From Gammaproteobacteria bacterium (lineage in GTDB: Bacteria > Pseudomonadota > Gammaproteobacteria > Steroidobacterales > Woeseiaceae), in contig JAOTUB010000025.1 of the NCBI GenBank assembly GCA_029864095.1, positions 1 to 35,196 on the forward strand: a stretch of 35,196 nucleotides of DNA. The letters are read 5' to 3'. Numbering within the stretch: the stretch's first letter is position 1; each line of letters begins with the position of its first letter. Shown one piece after another: positions 21,175-29,549 of the stretch. The position numbers were made by a program, and so were the translations under genes. Below the pieces are notes generated by a model. The model made no database searches. It saw nothing but the letters and a program-made list of their open reading frames with translations, and was not told the origin of the DNA.

Positions 21175-21438
21175 ATGACCGAAGAAACGCTGCTCAAGTT
21201 TCCATGCGCGTTCCCAATCAAGATGATGGGACGTGACACGCCAGCATTTAGCGAAACGGCGCGCTTGCTGGTCGAAAAACATGTGGGCCCAATCGACGAT
21301 GCGGCAATCCGTCGAGCGCTGAGTCGCAACGGCAGTTTCGTTTCCATCACAATAACCGTTAGTGCGCAAAGTCAGGAGCAGCTGGACAATATTTACCGTG
21401 AGGTATCGGCACACAAAGAGGTGCTGATTGCGCTATGA
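21175..21438 (+). CDS. ybeD: YbeD/DUF493 family small protein
   Basis: An 87-residue protein of the YbeD (DUF493) family, exactly the length of the E. coli protein. It resembles ACT-like regulatory folds, and its role is unknown, although it is nearly always next to lipB. The sequence EETLLKFPCAFPIKMMG and the middle SRNGSFVSITITVSAQS are typical. The ATG at 21175 has AGGGG about 9 nt upstream; an in-frame extension upstream would run into dacA and is not conserved. Its TGA overlaps the lipB ATG (ATGA), so the pair is translationally coupled. Confidence 0.93.
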   Translation: MTEETLLKFPCAFPIKMMGRDTPAFSETARLLVEKHVGPIDDAAIRRALSRNGSFVSITITVSAQSQEQLDNIYREVSAHKEVLIAL

Positions 21439-22106
21439 GCGAAATCGTCATACGCGAGCTGGGCCTGCAGGTGTACGAACCTGTATGGCGCTCGATGCAG
21501 GAATTCACCAACACGCGCACTGACGCCACACCCGATGAAATCTGGTTCACCGAGCATCAAAGTGTCTTCACACTCGGCCTCAATACCTCGCCCGAACATC
21601 TTCTCGCCCCGGGCGACATTCCCGTAATCCAGATCGATCGCGGCGGACAGGTTACGTATCACGGTCCGGGGCAGCTGATGATCTACCCGTTGATTGACCT
21701 GCGTCGGGCCGGCCTGGGTGTTCGCGATCTCGTCACGGCGCTCGAACAGTGTGTCGTCGATCTCGCCGCCGACTACGGTATCGAGGCCGCGAGCCGCTGC
21801 GATGCGCCCGGTGTATACGTCGACGGCGTCAAACTCGCGAGCGTTGGGCTTAGGATACGACGTGGATCGAGTTTTCATGGCATGGCGCTCAATGTCGACG
21901 TGGACCTGGAACCGTTTTCCCGCATCAATCCCTGCGGCTTCAAGGGACTCGAGCTAACGGATCTTGCGCGGCTCGGTGGCGAAAGCGATCTCGCCGCCGT
22001 TCGCGATCGTCTGTTACCACACTTTTTGCGCCACCTGCGTATGGATTACGCGTTGAGCTCTCTCAGTTTGTCTGGCGTGCCGACATCCCTCCACAACCCG
22101 GCGTAG
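21435..22106 (+). CDS. lipB: Octanoyl-[acyl-carrier-protein]:protein octanoyltransferase
   Basis: LipB moves the octanoyl chain from ACP to lipoyl domains, the first step of lipoate synthesis. The 223 residues contain the signature RGGQVTYHGPGQ (69-80) and the two catalytic residues, Lys133 in GVKLASVG and Cys167 in RINPCGFKG. GSSFHGMALNVD is also conserved. It overlaps ybeD by 4 bp. Its last 61 bp overlap the convergent murU gene, and the extra C-terminal residues (from about SSLSLSG on) are encoded there. lipA, often next downstream in other gammaproteobacteria, is not here, so it must lie elsewhere. Confidence 0.96.
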   Translation: MSEIVIRELGLQVYEPVWRSMQEFTNTRTDATPDEIWFTEHQSVFTLGLNTSPEHLLAPGDIPVIQIDRGGQVTYHGPGQLMIYPLIDLRRAGLGVRDLVTALEQCVVDLAADYGIEAASRCDAPGVYVDGVKLASVGLRIRRGSSFHGMALNVDVDLEPFSRINPCGFKGLELTDLARLGGESDLAAVRDRLLPHFLRHLRMDYALSSLSLSGVPTSLHNPA

Positions 22107-22696
22107 ACACTGCCGCCCAGTCGCCCGGCATCGGCGGCGGCGCGCAGCATTGGCACGACCGAAAAACGTCCGGCCACGCACCCTGCGAAGAATTCGGGAC
22201 GATAGACGGCTACGCCGCTGAAGGTTAAATCAGGATTATCCCCGTTCTGGATACGTCCATCGTTCAGTTCGAAATCGCCGGACGATTTGTCCGGTGGCGT
22301 TGGCACCAGTACAAGGTGACCCGTATCCTGATCGGCCAGCTCCGGGATGAGCAACGGCATGTCGGTGTAAATATCGGCGTTGACCACGAGAAACGGCGCA
22401 TTGCCCAGCATGGGCAACGCTCGATGAATGCCGCCGCCGGTCTCGAGAATGTTGTCGCCTTCCGGGCTGTAAATGACGTTGAGGCCGAATTCGGACCCGG
22501 ACCCGACGCGCGCGATAATCTGATCGCCAAGCCAACCCAGGTTGATCACAACCGAATCCACGCCGGCCGCTTTGACGGCTCTGAGATGCCGCTCGAGAAG
22601 ACTATCGCCTCGCACCTCGACAAGGGCTTTAGGAACTGTGTCGGTCAGAGGGCGAAGCCGCTCGCCGCGCCCGGCCGCGAGGATCATGGCGATCAC
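22046..22696 (-). CDS. murU: N-acetylmuramate-1-phosphate uridylyltransferase
   Basis: MurU joins MurNAc alpha-1-phosphate to UTP, giving UDP-MurNAc, and so completes a recycling route that bypasses de novo synthesis and fosfomycin inhibition. The 216-residue nucleotidyltransferase has the N-terminal loop [16 protein letters not shown] with PKAL after it, the FLVVNADIYTDMPL metal site and the end LWRDVGTPDKL. The start is GTG 22696, overlapping the amgK stop as GTGA and preceded by GGAA; it places three residues before MILAAG, as in the family. It is convergent with lipB and overlaps it by 61 bp. The assignment over a generic sugar-phosphate nucleotidyltransferase rests on the amgK partner. 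Confidence 0.92.
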   Translation of the reverse strand: MIAMILAAGRGERLRPLTDTVPKALVEVRGDSLLERHLRAVKAAGVDSVVINLGWLGDQIIARVGSGSEFGLNVIYSPEGDNILETGGGIHRALPMLGNAPFLVVNADIYTDMPLLIPELADQDTGHLVLVPTPPDKSSGDFELNDGRIQNGDNPDLTFSGVAVYRPEFFAGCVAGRFSVVPMLRAAADAGRLGGSVYAGLWRDVGTPDKLRELNA

Positions 22697-23673
22697 GATG
22701 GGTTTCCAAGCGCGGGCAGGCAGCGCGCGTTGATCAGTTCGACGAGAAACCCGAGCTCTTCGAAACGCGGACCCAGCGCAACGATGTAGCTCAGCGTTCG
22801 CGGTACATCGGCCATATAACCGGGCTTGCCGTCACGGTGGTTGAGACGCGCAAATATACCCGCAGCTTTGAGATGGCGCTGCACGCCCATGAGGTCGAAG
22901 AAGCGCATGAACTGATGCTCGTCGACCTGGTGCTGCATTGACGCATCCATCTCGCCATAGAAAGAGTGTGCCCAGGCAGCGACTCGTTCTTGTGGCCACC
23001 GGATGTAGCAGTCCCTTAGCAGTGAGACCAGATCGTAAGTTAACGGCCCCTCGACAGCATCCTGGAAATCAAGAATACCCGGATTGTTCTCGGCAGTAAT
23101 CATCAGATTTCGTGAATGATAGTCGCGGTGCACGAAGACCTGCGGTTGGTCGAGCGCATTGTTAACGAGCACATCACACAGTGTTTGCCACTGCGACTCG
23201 TCGCCGTCGCTGAAGTCGATGCCGAGGTGCTTTTTACATAGCCAATCATGAAATAGCGACAACTCGAAGCGCAGCAATCTTTCGTCGTAGGGTGGCAACA
23301 AAGATTGAAATGCAGTACCGCGACCCTGCATTGACGTCAGTGCGCGCAATGCGTCTCTGTACAATGGCGCTGCAGCTTCAGGCTCATCGATCAGCTTCTC
23401 GAGGTATTGAACAGCACCGAGATCCGTGAGCAACAGGAACCCTTTATCGAGATCGGCTTCGAGGACGCGCGGCGCATTGAGCCGCATCGCCTCCAGATAG
23501 CCAGCGACGCGAATGAACGGCCGACAGTCCTCCTCTGGCGGCGGTGCGTCCATCGCAACGTAACTCTGACTTGCGGATTGCAGCCGGAAATACCGGCGAA
23601 AGCTGGCATCGCCCGACGCGGGCTGCGGATCGGCGGCAGAGAGCCCGTCAATGCAGCGCAGCCAATCCCTCAA
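22693..23673 (-). CDS. amgK: Anomeric MurNAc/GlcNAc kinase AmgK
   Basis: AmgK phosphorylates MurNAc at its anomeric position in the Pseudomonas-type cell-wall recycling route, feeding MurU. The 326-residue protein has an aminoglycoside-phosphotransferase fold: SGDASFRRYFRL near 20, MDAPPPEEDCRPF near 41, the catalytic HRDYHSRN (His182, Asp184, Asn189) and the metal motif Asp202-F-Q-D. The annotated start is TTG 23673. The frame is open upstream with no ATG or GTG, and the preceding codons (for instance L-A-E before L-R-D-W-L) resemble the family N-terminus, so translation may begin earlier at a rarer codon such as CTG 23718. It is divergent from lptD, as in Pseudomonas. Confidence 0.93.
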   Translation of the reverse strand: MRDWLRCIDGLSAADPQPASGDASFRRYFRLQSASQSYVAMDAPPPEEDCRPFIRVAGYLEAMRLNAPRVLEADLDKGFLLLTDLGAVQYLEKLIDEPEAAAPLYRDALRALTSMQGRGTAFQSLLPPYDERLLRFELSLFHDWLCKKHLGIDFSDGDESQWQTLCDVLVNNALDQPQVFVHRDYHSRNLMITAENNPGILDFQDAVEGPLTYDLVSLLRDCYIRWPQERVAAWAHSFYGEMDASMQHQVDEHQFMRFFDLMGVQRHLKAAGIFARLNHRDGKPGYMADVPRTLSYIVALGPRFEELGFLVELINARCLPALGNPS

Positions 23674-23750
23674 TTCGGCCAGCCGGCCGTCGCTATCAGA
23701 ACTCGAAGGCTTGATCAGTGGTCTCCGTAACGCGTTGAAGCACCTGCAAA

Positions 23751-23779
23751 ACTATGCGAAGGTAACATACCCCTGTAAA
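23751..23779 (-). promoter_or_regulatory. Promoter candidate for amgK-murU
   Basis: On the minus strand TTTACA (23779-23774) and CATAGT (23756-23751) are separated by 17 bp, giving a good -35 and a fair -10. The predicted start near 23744 leaves about 70 nt before TTG 23673 and about 26 nt before CTG 23718. The site lies within the 118-bp divergent gap and close to the lptD start. I could not identify a convincing lptD promoter in the same stretch. Confidence 0.45.
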
Positions 23780-23791
23780 CCGACAACTATC

Positions 23792-26020
23792 TTGTCTGTA
23801 AAATATCTGATCATCGCCGGTGCCCTGCTGGGCATGCCCCATGCGCACAGTGCAGAGCCGGATGCATGCCGTGTGCCGCTCGAGCGAATCTCGACGGAGC
23901 GCCCTGTTCCGACGGTTGACGCCGCAGACCCGGATACCGTCGTCCTGGAAGTCGGTGAACTGCAGGCGCAAATGGGCGATGCCCCGGGCGCATCGATGAC
24001 CGGTGGCATCCTGCTGCGGCAGGGTGACAAACTCGCTGGCGCCGATAGCGCCAGTTACGACGTATCACGCAAGGCCCTTCTGCTCGAGGGCAACGTTCGC
24101 TATGAGGACGCGGGATCGCAAGTCGAGTCCGACATTGCGGAGTTTGCTTACGATCTCGGCCGCATCCGGTTCGAAGGCGCCAACTTTATGCTCGACGCGA
24201 ACGGTGGTCGCGGCGCAGCGGAGGCGATCGAAATCAACCAGCGGGGAACGCTCGAACTGGACGGCGTGAGTTACACGACCTGTCCGCCCGAGTCGAACGA
24301 CTGGCTGCTCCTCGCGAAGGACATCGACCTCGACACGCGTAGTGGCGTTGGCACCGCAAAAGGAGTTCGGCTGCGTTTTCAGGGTGTGCCGATTCTTTAT
24401 ACGCCGTACGTATCATTCCCGATAGGCGACGCGCGCAAGTCCGGCATCCTTACGCCGCAGGTCGGCAGCACCCGGCGCGGCGGACGAGAAATTACCGCGC
24501 CCTTTTACTGGAACATTGCCCCCAACTACGACGCAACGATAACACCACGTTTGCTGAGCGACCGGGGCCTGCAAATGGGCGCGCAGTTTCGCTATCTAAC
24601 AAATGCATCGGGCGGTAGTGCCAAAGTCGAATACCTCTCCAGCGACAGCATGCTCGATGAATCGCGTTACTTGCTGCAGCTCAGGCACCGTACGATGTTC
24701 GTAAACGGTTGGCGAAATCGTATCGATTATCGGAAAGTTTCGGACAGTCAATACTTTGAGGACCTCGGCGGCACGCTGAACATCTCGAGTATCACGCATC
24801 TCAATCGCAGCGTGAGTTTTGACTACCACACCAGGACACTGTCCTTTTTTGGCCAGGTGCAGGACTTTCAGACCATCGATCAGTTCGACGTCGACGCCAA
24901 TCCCGAGGGACTCCAACCGGAAGACGAGCCGTATCGCCGCGTGCCACAATTGCTCGTGCGCGGTTCGTGGCCGGACAAATTCCTCGGCATGCGCTTCGGA
25001 CTGGATGGTGAACTCGTCAATTTCGACCGTGACGAAGGCGTCACAGGCTGGCGCGTGAATGTGGCTCCGACAGTTGAACTGCCTATAGGCCGGCCGGGAT
25101 GGTTCATAACGCCAGCGGCGACGCTCGATTACACGCAATACGAACTGAGCAACACTTTGCCCGGACAGATTTCCGACCCACATCGAGTGGTACCCATCGG
25201 TAGTCTGGACATGGGCGTGGTGCTAGAGCGGAACATGCGTGGTTCTTCGAACCGGATTCAGACGCTCGAACCACGGGTCCTGTACGTGCATGTTCCGCAT
25301 CGGGATCAGGACGACCTGCCGGTGTTCGACACAATTACGCCGGACCTCAATCTTGTTTCGCTGTATCGCACGAATCGATTTCTCGGCGTTGACCGCGTCG
25401 CGGACATCGATCAGGTCAGTCTTGGCATTACGTCGCGCGTTCTCGATACGACATCCGGCCGCGAACTGGTAACGGCAACGGTCGGCCAGACTCGTTTCCT
25501 GAGTTCAAGCGGTGTGACCTTGCCCGGCGAGCCGTTCGTGACGGAAGAATCGTCGGACTACATTGCCGAGGTGCGCTTCCTGGTGTATGAAAACCTCAAT
25601 TTTGATTTCGGTCATCAGTGGGGCCGCAAGGATCGCGGCACGACGCGATCAGAGGCTCGCCTGCAGTATCGCCCGGCTAGTAACAAGATACTTAACCTGG
25701 CTTATCGATTCCGCCGTGACTCGCTCGAACAGGGTGACATATCCTGGTCATGGCCGATCGGTTCTCAATGGAACTTCGTTGGCCGCTACAATTACTCGTT
25801 GCGCGACAAGAAGGCACTCGAAGAGTTTTTCGGTTTCGAGTATGAGAGCTGCTGTTGGGGGCTCAGGGTCGTGTCGCGCCGGCATATCTCGACCCGTGAT
25901 GGAACTCCCGATTCCTCAATCGGTCTGGAACTGGTATTGAAAGGATTCTCCAGTGTGGGTACCGCAGCTGACAAACTGCTCGAACGTGGTATTCTTGGCT
26001 ACTCCGCGAATCTCCGGTAA
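23792..26020 (+). CDS. lptD: LPS-assembly outer-membrane protein LptD
   Basis: LptD, with the lipoprotein LptE, inserts lipopolysaccharide into the outer leaflet of the outer membrane. From TTG 23792 the protein has 742 residues: a signal peptide (MSVKYLIIAGALLGMPHAHSA), an OstA-like periplasmic jellyroll (about 50-160) and the C-terminal beta-barrel. The four cysteines that form the maturation disulfides are all present, at positions 26, 164 and the adjacent pair 687-688 (YESCCWG). The start is uncertain: TTG 23735 or upstream codons would only lengthen the n-region, and no Shine-Dalgarno site is seen. surA, the chaperone that helps LptD fold, follows 6 bp later. Confidence 0.95.
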   Translation: MSVKYLIIAGALLGMPHAHSAEPDACRVPLERISTERPVPTVDAADPDTVVLEVGELQAQMGDAPGASMTGGILLRQGDKLAGADSASYDVSRKALLLEGNVRYEDAGSQVESDIAEFAYDLGRIRFEGANFMLDANGGRGAAEAIEINQRGTLELDGVSYTTCPPESNDWLLLAKDIDLDTRSGVGTAKGVRLRFQGVPILYTPYVSFPIGDARKSGILTPQVGSTRRGGREITAPFYWNIAPNYDATITPRLLSDRGLQMGAQFRYLTNASGGSAKVEYLSSDSMLDESRYLLQLRHRTMFVNGWRNRIDYRKVSDSQYFEDLGGTLNISSITHLNRSVSFDYHTRTLSFFGQVQDFQTIDQFDVDANPEGLQPEDEPYRRVPQLLVRGSWPDKFLGMRFGLDGELVNFDRDEGVTGWRVNVAPTVELPIGRPGWFITPAATLDYTQYELSNTLPGQISDPHRVVPIGSLDMGVVLERNMRGSSNRIQTLEPRVLYVHVPHRDQDDLPVFDTITPDLNLVSLYRTNRFLGVDRVADIDQVSLGITSRVLDTTSGRELVTATVGQTRFLSSSGVTLPGEPFVTEESSDYIAEVRFLVYENLNFDFGHQWGRKDRGTTRSEARLQYRPASNKILNLAYRFRRDSLEQGDISWSWPIGSQWNFVGRYNYSLRDKKALEEFFGFEYESCCWGLRVVSRRHISTRDGTPDSSIGLELVLKGFSSVGTAADKLLERGILGYSANLR

Positions 26021-26026
26021 GAAATA

Positions 26027-27343
26027 GTGTTAACAATCAATAAGTTAGGCGCAAACGTCTGCGCAATTGCCGTACTGTCCGTTGGCTCCGCCACGGCGTA
26101 TGCCGATCTTTCGGAGACCGGCGAATTCATCGACGGCGTCGCGGCCATCGTTAACGAAGGCGTCGTTCTGAAAAGTCAGGTGCGCGATCAGATGGCGTTG
26201 ATCATCGAACGAGCAAGCACCGCGAATCCGCCCATGCAGCTGCCGCCGCCCAACATCTTGCGCGAGCAGTTGCTCGAGCGTCTGATCATGACGGAGATTC
26301 AGCTGCAGCGCGCAGCGCGAATCGGCATTCAGGTATCGGATCAAATGCTCAATGCGGCGATCGGTCAAATGGCGCAGCAAAACGGCGTCGCTTTCGAGGA
26401 CATGCCGATTCTGCTCGCACAAGAGGGCATCGACTACTCGGAATATAGGCGCGAGCTCCGTGAACAGCTTACGTTGGAGCAGCTGCGGCAAATCGACGTT
26501 GGCCGGAACATCCGCACATCGCCGCGCGAGATAGAGCAATGCATTGCCGACCTCGAAGGCAACGTCATCGTAAACTCGGATTTCAACTTGTCGCATATCC
26601 TTATCTCGTTGCCCGAGTCGGCAACTGCCGCACAGATTGCCGAAGCCAAGGCCAAAGCCGACGACGTTTATGAGCAGCTGAAAAACGGTGCGGACTTCGG
26701 TGAGATGGCGGTGCGATATTCGAACGCACAAACGGCGCTTGAAGGAGGATCGCTTGGCTGGATGAAAGGAAGTCAACTGCCTACTTTGTACACGGATATC
26801 GTTGCAGCAATGAAAGGCGGCGATTTCTCTGAACCCTTTCGCGGCGCCAGTAGTTTTCACATCGTAAAAATCAACGAGATGCGCAGCGCCGACCAGCGCA
26901 GCGAAGTCGATCAGGTCAAGGTCCGGCATATTCTCGTAACGCCCAACGAGATTATCGACGATGAAACAGCGAAACAGCGTCTCGATGATGCCGTAAAACG
27001 CATTCAGGACGGTGAGGAATTTGGCGAGATAGCGAAGCTTCTGTCAGACGATCCGGGCTCTGCGAATTCGGGCGGTGACATGGGCTGGGCCGGCCCGGGC
27101 ACCTTCGTCCCTGAATTCGAAGAGGTCGTTAATAACTCGGAAATTGGCGATCTGTCGTCGCCGTTTCGCAGTCGCTTCGGCTGGCACATAATCGAAGTCC
27201 TCGATCGGCGCGTCTATGACAACACCGAGGACCTCAAAGAGAGCAACTGCGTGATGGGAATCCAGAACAGCAAATTGGAGGAAGAAACGCAGGTCTGGAT
27301 GCGTCGTTTGCGCGACGAAGCTTTCGTCGATACTCGCATCTGA
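26027..27343 (+). CDS. surA: Periplasmic chaperone and peptidyl-prolyl isomerase SurA
   Basis: SurA carries unfolded outer-membrane proteins, including LptD, across the periplasm. The 438 residues have a signal peptide (ending SATAYA), an N-terminal chaperone region (about 35-180), two parvulin domains (about 184-285, FNLSHILISLP; about 295-400, VKVRHILVTP with FRSRFGWHIIEV) and a short C-terminal helix. The start is GTG 26027, 6 bp after lptD; no ATG fits the signal peptide. The second parvulin domain keeps the better-conserved active-site pattern. Transcription from the lptD promoter is likely. Confidence 0.96.
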   Translation: MLTINKLGANVCAIAVLSVGSATAYADLSETGEFIDGVAAIVNEGVVLKSQVRDQMALIIERASTANPPMQLPPPNILREQLLERLIMTEIQLQRAARIGIQVSDQMLNAAIGQMAQQNGVAFEDMPILLAQEGIDYSEYRRELREQLTLEQLRQIDVGRNIRTSPREIEQCIADLEGNVIVNSDFNLSHILISLPESATAAQIAEAKAKADDVYEQLKNGADFGEMAVRYSNAQTALEGGSLGWMKGSQLPTLYTDIVAAMKGGDFSEPFRGASSFHIVKINEMRSADQRSEVDQVKVRHILVTPNEIIDDETAKQRLDDAVKRIQDGEEFGEIAKLLSDDPGSANSGGDMGWAGPGTFVPEFEEVVNNSEIGDLSSPFRSRFGWHIIEVLDRRVYDNTEDLKESNCVMGIQNSKLEEETQVWMRRLRDEAFVDTRI

Positions 27344-27373
27344 GTGCGACCGCAGACGGCAGGACAAACTGTC

Positions 27374-28357
27374 GTGGCCCCTGACAAACCGCTCATCATC
27401 ACAGCCGGAGAACCCGCCGGCATCGGTCCCGAAATCTGTCTCGCCCTTGCGCGTGAGGCTCTGCCCTGCCGGTTCGTCGTCGTGTCGGATCCCGAGATGC
27501 TGCGTTCGCGCGCCCGCATGGCGGGCATGGACGTAAGTATCAAGGAAACTAGCGCGGAGGATGCGGCCAGCATGCAGACAAAATCCGGCGAGCTGCACGT
27601 TATCGCCACGCGTTTTCCCGAGCCTCCCGAGTGTGGCCGGCCCAGAACGGCAAACGCGCAAACCCTCCTCGATGGCCTGAAACTGGCTGTTGATGGCTGC
27701 ATGAACGGCAGATTCGCAGGGCTTGTCACGGCGCCGCTGCACAAAAGCGTGATCAACGATGCCGGGATCGCGTTTACCGGTCACACTGAGTTCCTGGCTG
27801 AATGCACCGGCACGCAGCTTGCGGTGATGCTGCTGGTCGCCGGCGATCTGCGCGTCGCGCTGGCGAGCACGCATTTGCCGCTACGCGAGGTGCCGGATTA
27901 CCTGACGCAGGAGCGAATCCGCAACGTCTTGCAGATCCTGTTCGACGATCTGAAATCGAGATTCGGCATCGCAACACCCCGAATCGTGGTCTGTGGCCTG
28001 AATCCGCATGCCGGCGAGGCCGGACATCTGGGCGCCGAGGACGCGGCCATCATCGCACCGGTCGTCGACGAATTTGCCGCACGCGGTTACAGTATTCGCG
28101 GCCCTGTGCCCGCCGACACGGCGTTTACACCCGCCGCCGGCCAGAAAGACGCCGTGCTTGCCATGTATCACGATCAGGGCCTGCCCGTGCTCAAGTACGC
28201 CGGATTCGGGCGTGCCGTGAACGTCACACTTGGCCTGCCGATCATCCGCACATCCGTTGACCACGGTACGGCGCTCGACATCGCGGGTACGGGCGAAGCC
28301 GACGCCGGCAGCCTGTTTGAAGCTGTCCGGCTGGCCGCGAAAATGGCGCAGCAATGA
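27374..28357 (+). CDS. pdxA: 4-hydroxythreonine-4-phosphate dehydrogenase
   Basis: PdxA oxidises 4-phosphohydroxy-L-threonine with NAD, on the way to pyridoxal 5'-phosphate. I choose GTG 27374 (MAPDKPLIITAGEPAGIGPE), with AGGA about 9 nt upstream, giving 327 residues, the normal size; GTG 27344 directly after the surA stop has no ribosome site. The metal-binding histidines are in ITFTGHTEF-like AFTGHTEFLAE, NPHAGEAGHLG and MYHDQGLPVLK. It overlaps rsmA by 4 bp (ATGA). The PLP it helps make is the cofactor of the two lyases encoded 3-6 kb downstream. Confidence 0.95.
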   Translation: MAPDKPLIITAGEPAGIGPEICLALAREALPCRFVVVSDPEMLRSRARMAGMDVSIKETSAEDAASMQTKSGELHVIATRFPEPPECGRPRTANAQTLLDGLKLAVDGCMNGRFAGLVTAPLHKSVINDAGIAFTGHTEFLAECTGTQLAVMLLVAGDLRVALASTHLPLREVPDYLTQERIRNVLQILFDDLKSRFGIATPRIVVCGLNPHAGEAGHLGAEDAAIIAPVVDEFAARGYSIRGPVPADTAFTPAAGQKDAVLAMYHDQGLPVLKYAGFGRAVNVTLGLPIIRTSVDHGTALDIAGTGEADAGSLFEAVRLAAKMAQQ

Positions 28358-29124
28358 GTCGGCATCGTCCGCGGAAGCGATTTGGTCAGCATTTTCTCAC
28401 GGACCCGAGCGTCATCGATGCGATCATACGCGCGGTCGCGCCGGCAAAAGACGACGTCATTGTCGAAATAGGACCCGGACAGGGGGCGATCACGCGGTCG
28501 CTGGCCGCACGTTCAGGCGCGCTGCATGCTATCGAGCTTGATCGCGACCTCGCGTCGCGTCTTGTCCGGGAGTTTGCCGACAATTGCAACGTGACAGTAT
28601 ACGCCGCCGACGCTCTCAGCTTTGATTACGCTGCGCTCGGCCCCTCGCTGCGCATCGTTGGCAACCTGCCGTACAACATCTCGACACCGTTGCTGTTCGA
28701 GCTGCTCAACTACCGCGGGCACATCGTCGACATGCATTTCATGCTGCAAAAAGAGGTGGTCGATCGCATGGCCGCTGCGCCCGGCAGCAAAGCGTACGGT
28801 CGACTCAGCATAATGCTCGGCTGCCACTTTCAGATCGATGCATTGTTCGACGTGGACAAATCTGCCTTTGATCCACCGCCCGAGGTGACGTCGGCTGTCG
28901 TCCGGCTTGCCCCGCTGCCCGCCGGAACCTATATCATCGAAGACGAAGCGCGGTTGTCGAAGCTCGTCGCTCAGGCATTTAGCCAGCGGCGCAAGACCAT
29001 TCGTAATTCGCTGCGCAACGTCGCTGATGCCGTACTGCTCGAGTCTGTTGGCATCGATCCGGGACTGCGACCCGAGGCAATTGCAATCGCCGACTATGTC
29101 CGCCTCGCGAATACGTTAGAATGA
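28354..29124 (+). CDS. rsmA: 16S rRNA adenine dimethyltransferase RsmA (KsgA)
   Basis: RsmA dimethylates the two adjacent adenines of the 16S rRNA helix 45 loop (A1518/A1519 in E. coli) during small-subunit assembly. The 256 residues begin with RKRFGQHFL, have the SAM-binding EIGPGQGAIT, acidic loop ELDRDL, the catalytic NLPYNIS and FDPPPEVTSAVVRL. Length and order are normal. It overlaps pdxA as ATGA and is followed after 30 bp by apaG, the conserved pdxA-rsmA-apaG-apaH order. Confidence 0.97.
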   Translation: MSRHRPRKRFGQHFLTDPSVIDAIIRAVAPAKDDVIVEIGPGQGAITRSLAARSGALHAIELDRDLASRLVREFADNCNVTVYAADALSFDYAALGPSLRIVGNLPYNISTPLLFELLNYRGHIVDMHFMLQKEVVDRMAAAPGSKAYGRLSIMLGCHFQIDALFDVDKSAFDPPPEVTSAVVRLAPLPAGTYIIEDEARLSKLVAQAFSQRRKTIRNSLRNVADAVLLESVGIDPGLRPEAIAIADYVRLANTLE

Positions 29125-29154
29125 TCGCACCGACGCGTAGGACACCGATGCCCG

Positions 29155-29535
29155 ATGAACGACAAGAGCTGCGATATCCACATTCAGGTCGCCACCGACT
29201 ACGTCGATGAGCAGTCCGAGCCCGATTCGGATCGCTACGTGTTTGCGTACACGATAACGATCTCGAATAACGGCGATGTGCCGGCGCGGCTGATCAGTCG
29301 CCACTGGATCATCACCGATGCAAATGGCAAGGTCCAGGAGGTCAGCGGCGATGGTGTTGTAGGTGAGCAACCGCATTTGAACCCGGGCGAAGAGTTCCGC
29401 TATTCCTCCGGGGCCGTGCTCGAAACACCCGTCGGCGCAATGCAGGGGCTGTATCGCATGGAAGCTGACAATGGTGTGAACTTCGACGCGCCGATAGCTC
29501 CGTTCACGCTTGCGGTGCCGGGCGTCCTGCACTAG
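29155..29535 (+). CDS. apaG: ApaG family protein
   Basis: ApaG is a small immunoglobulin-like beta-sandwich protein of uncertain role, tied to ApaH and to cobalt/magnesium phenotypes. The 126-residue length matches E. coli (125). [30 protein letters not shown] and [17 protein letters not shown], cited as [12 protein letters not shown] and [16 protein letters not shown], are the strongest family features. ATG 29155 has AGGA about 12 nt upstream. It sits 14 bp ahead of apaH. Confidence 0.95.
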   Translation: MNDKSCDIHIQVATDYVDEQSEPDSDRYVFAYTITISNNGDVPARLISRHWIITDANGKVQEVSGDGVVGEQPHLNPGEEFRYSSGAVLETPVGAMQGLYRMEADNGVNFDAPIAPFTLAVPGVLH

Positions 29536-29549
29536 ATCCCGGGCCAGCT

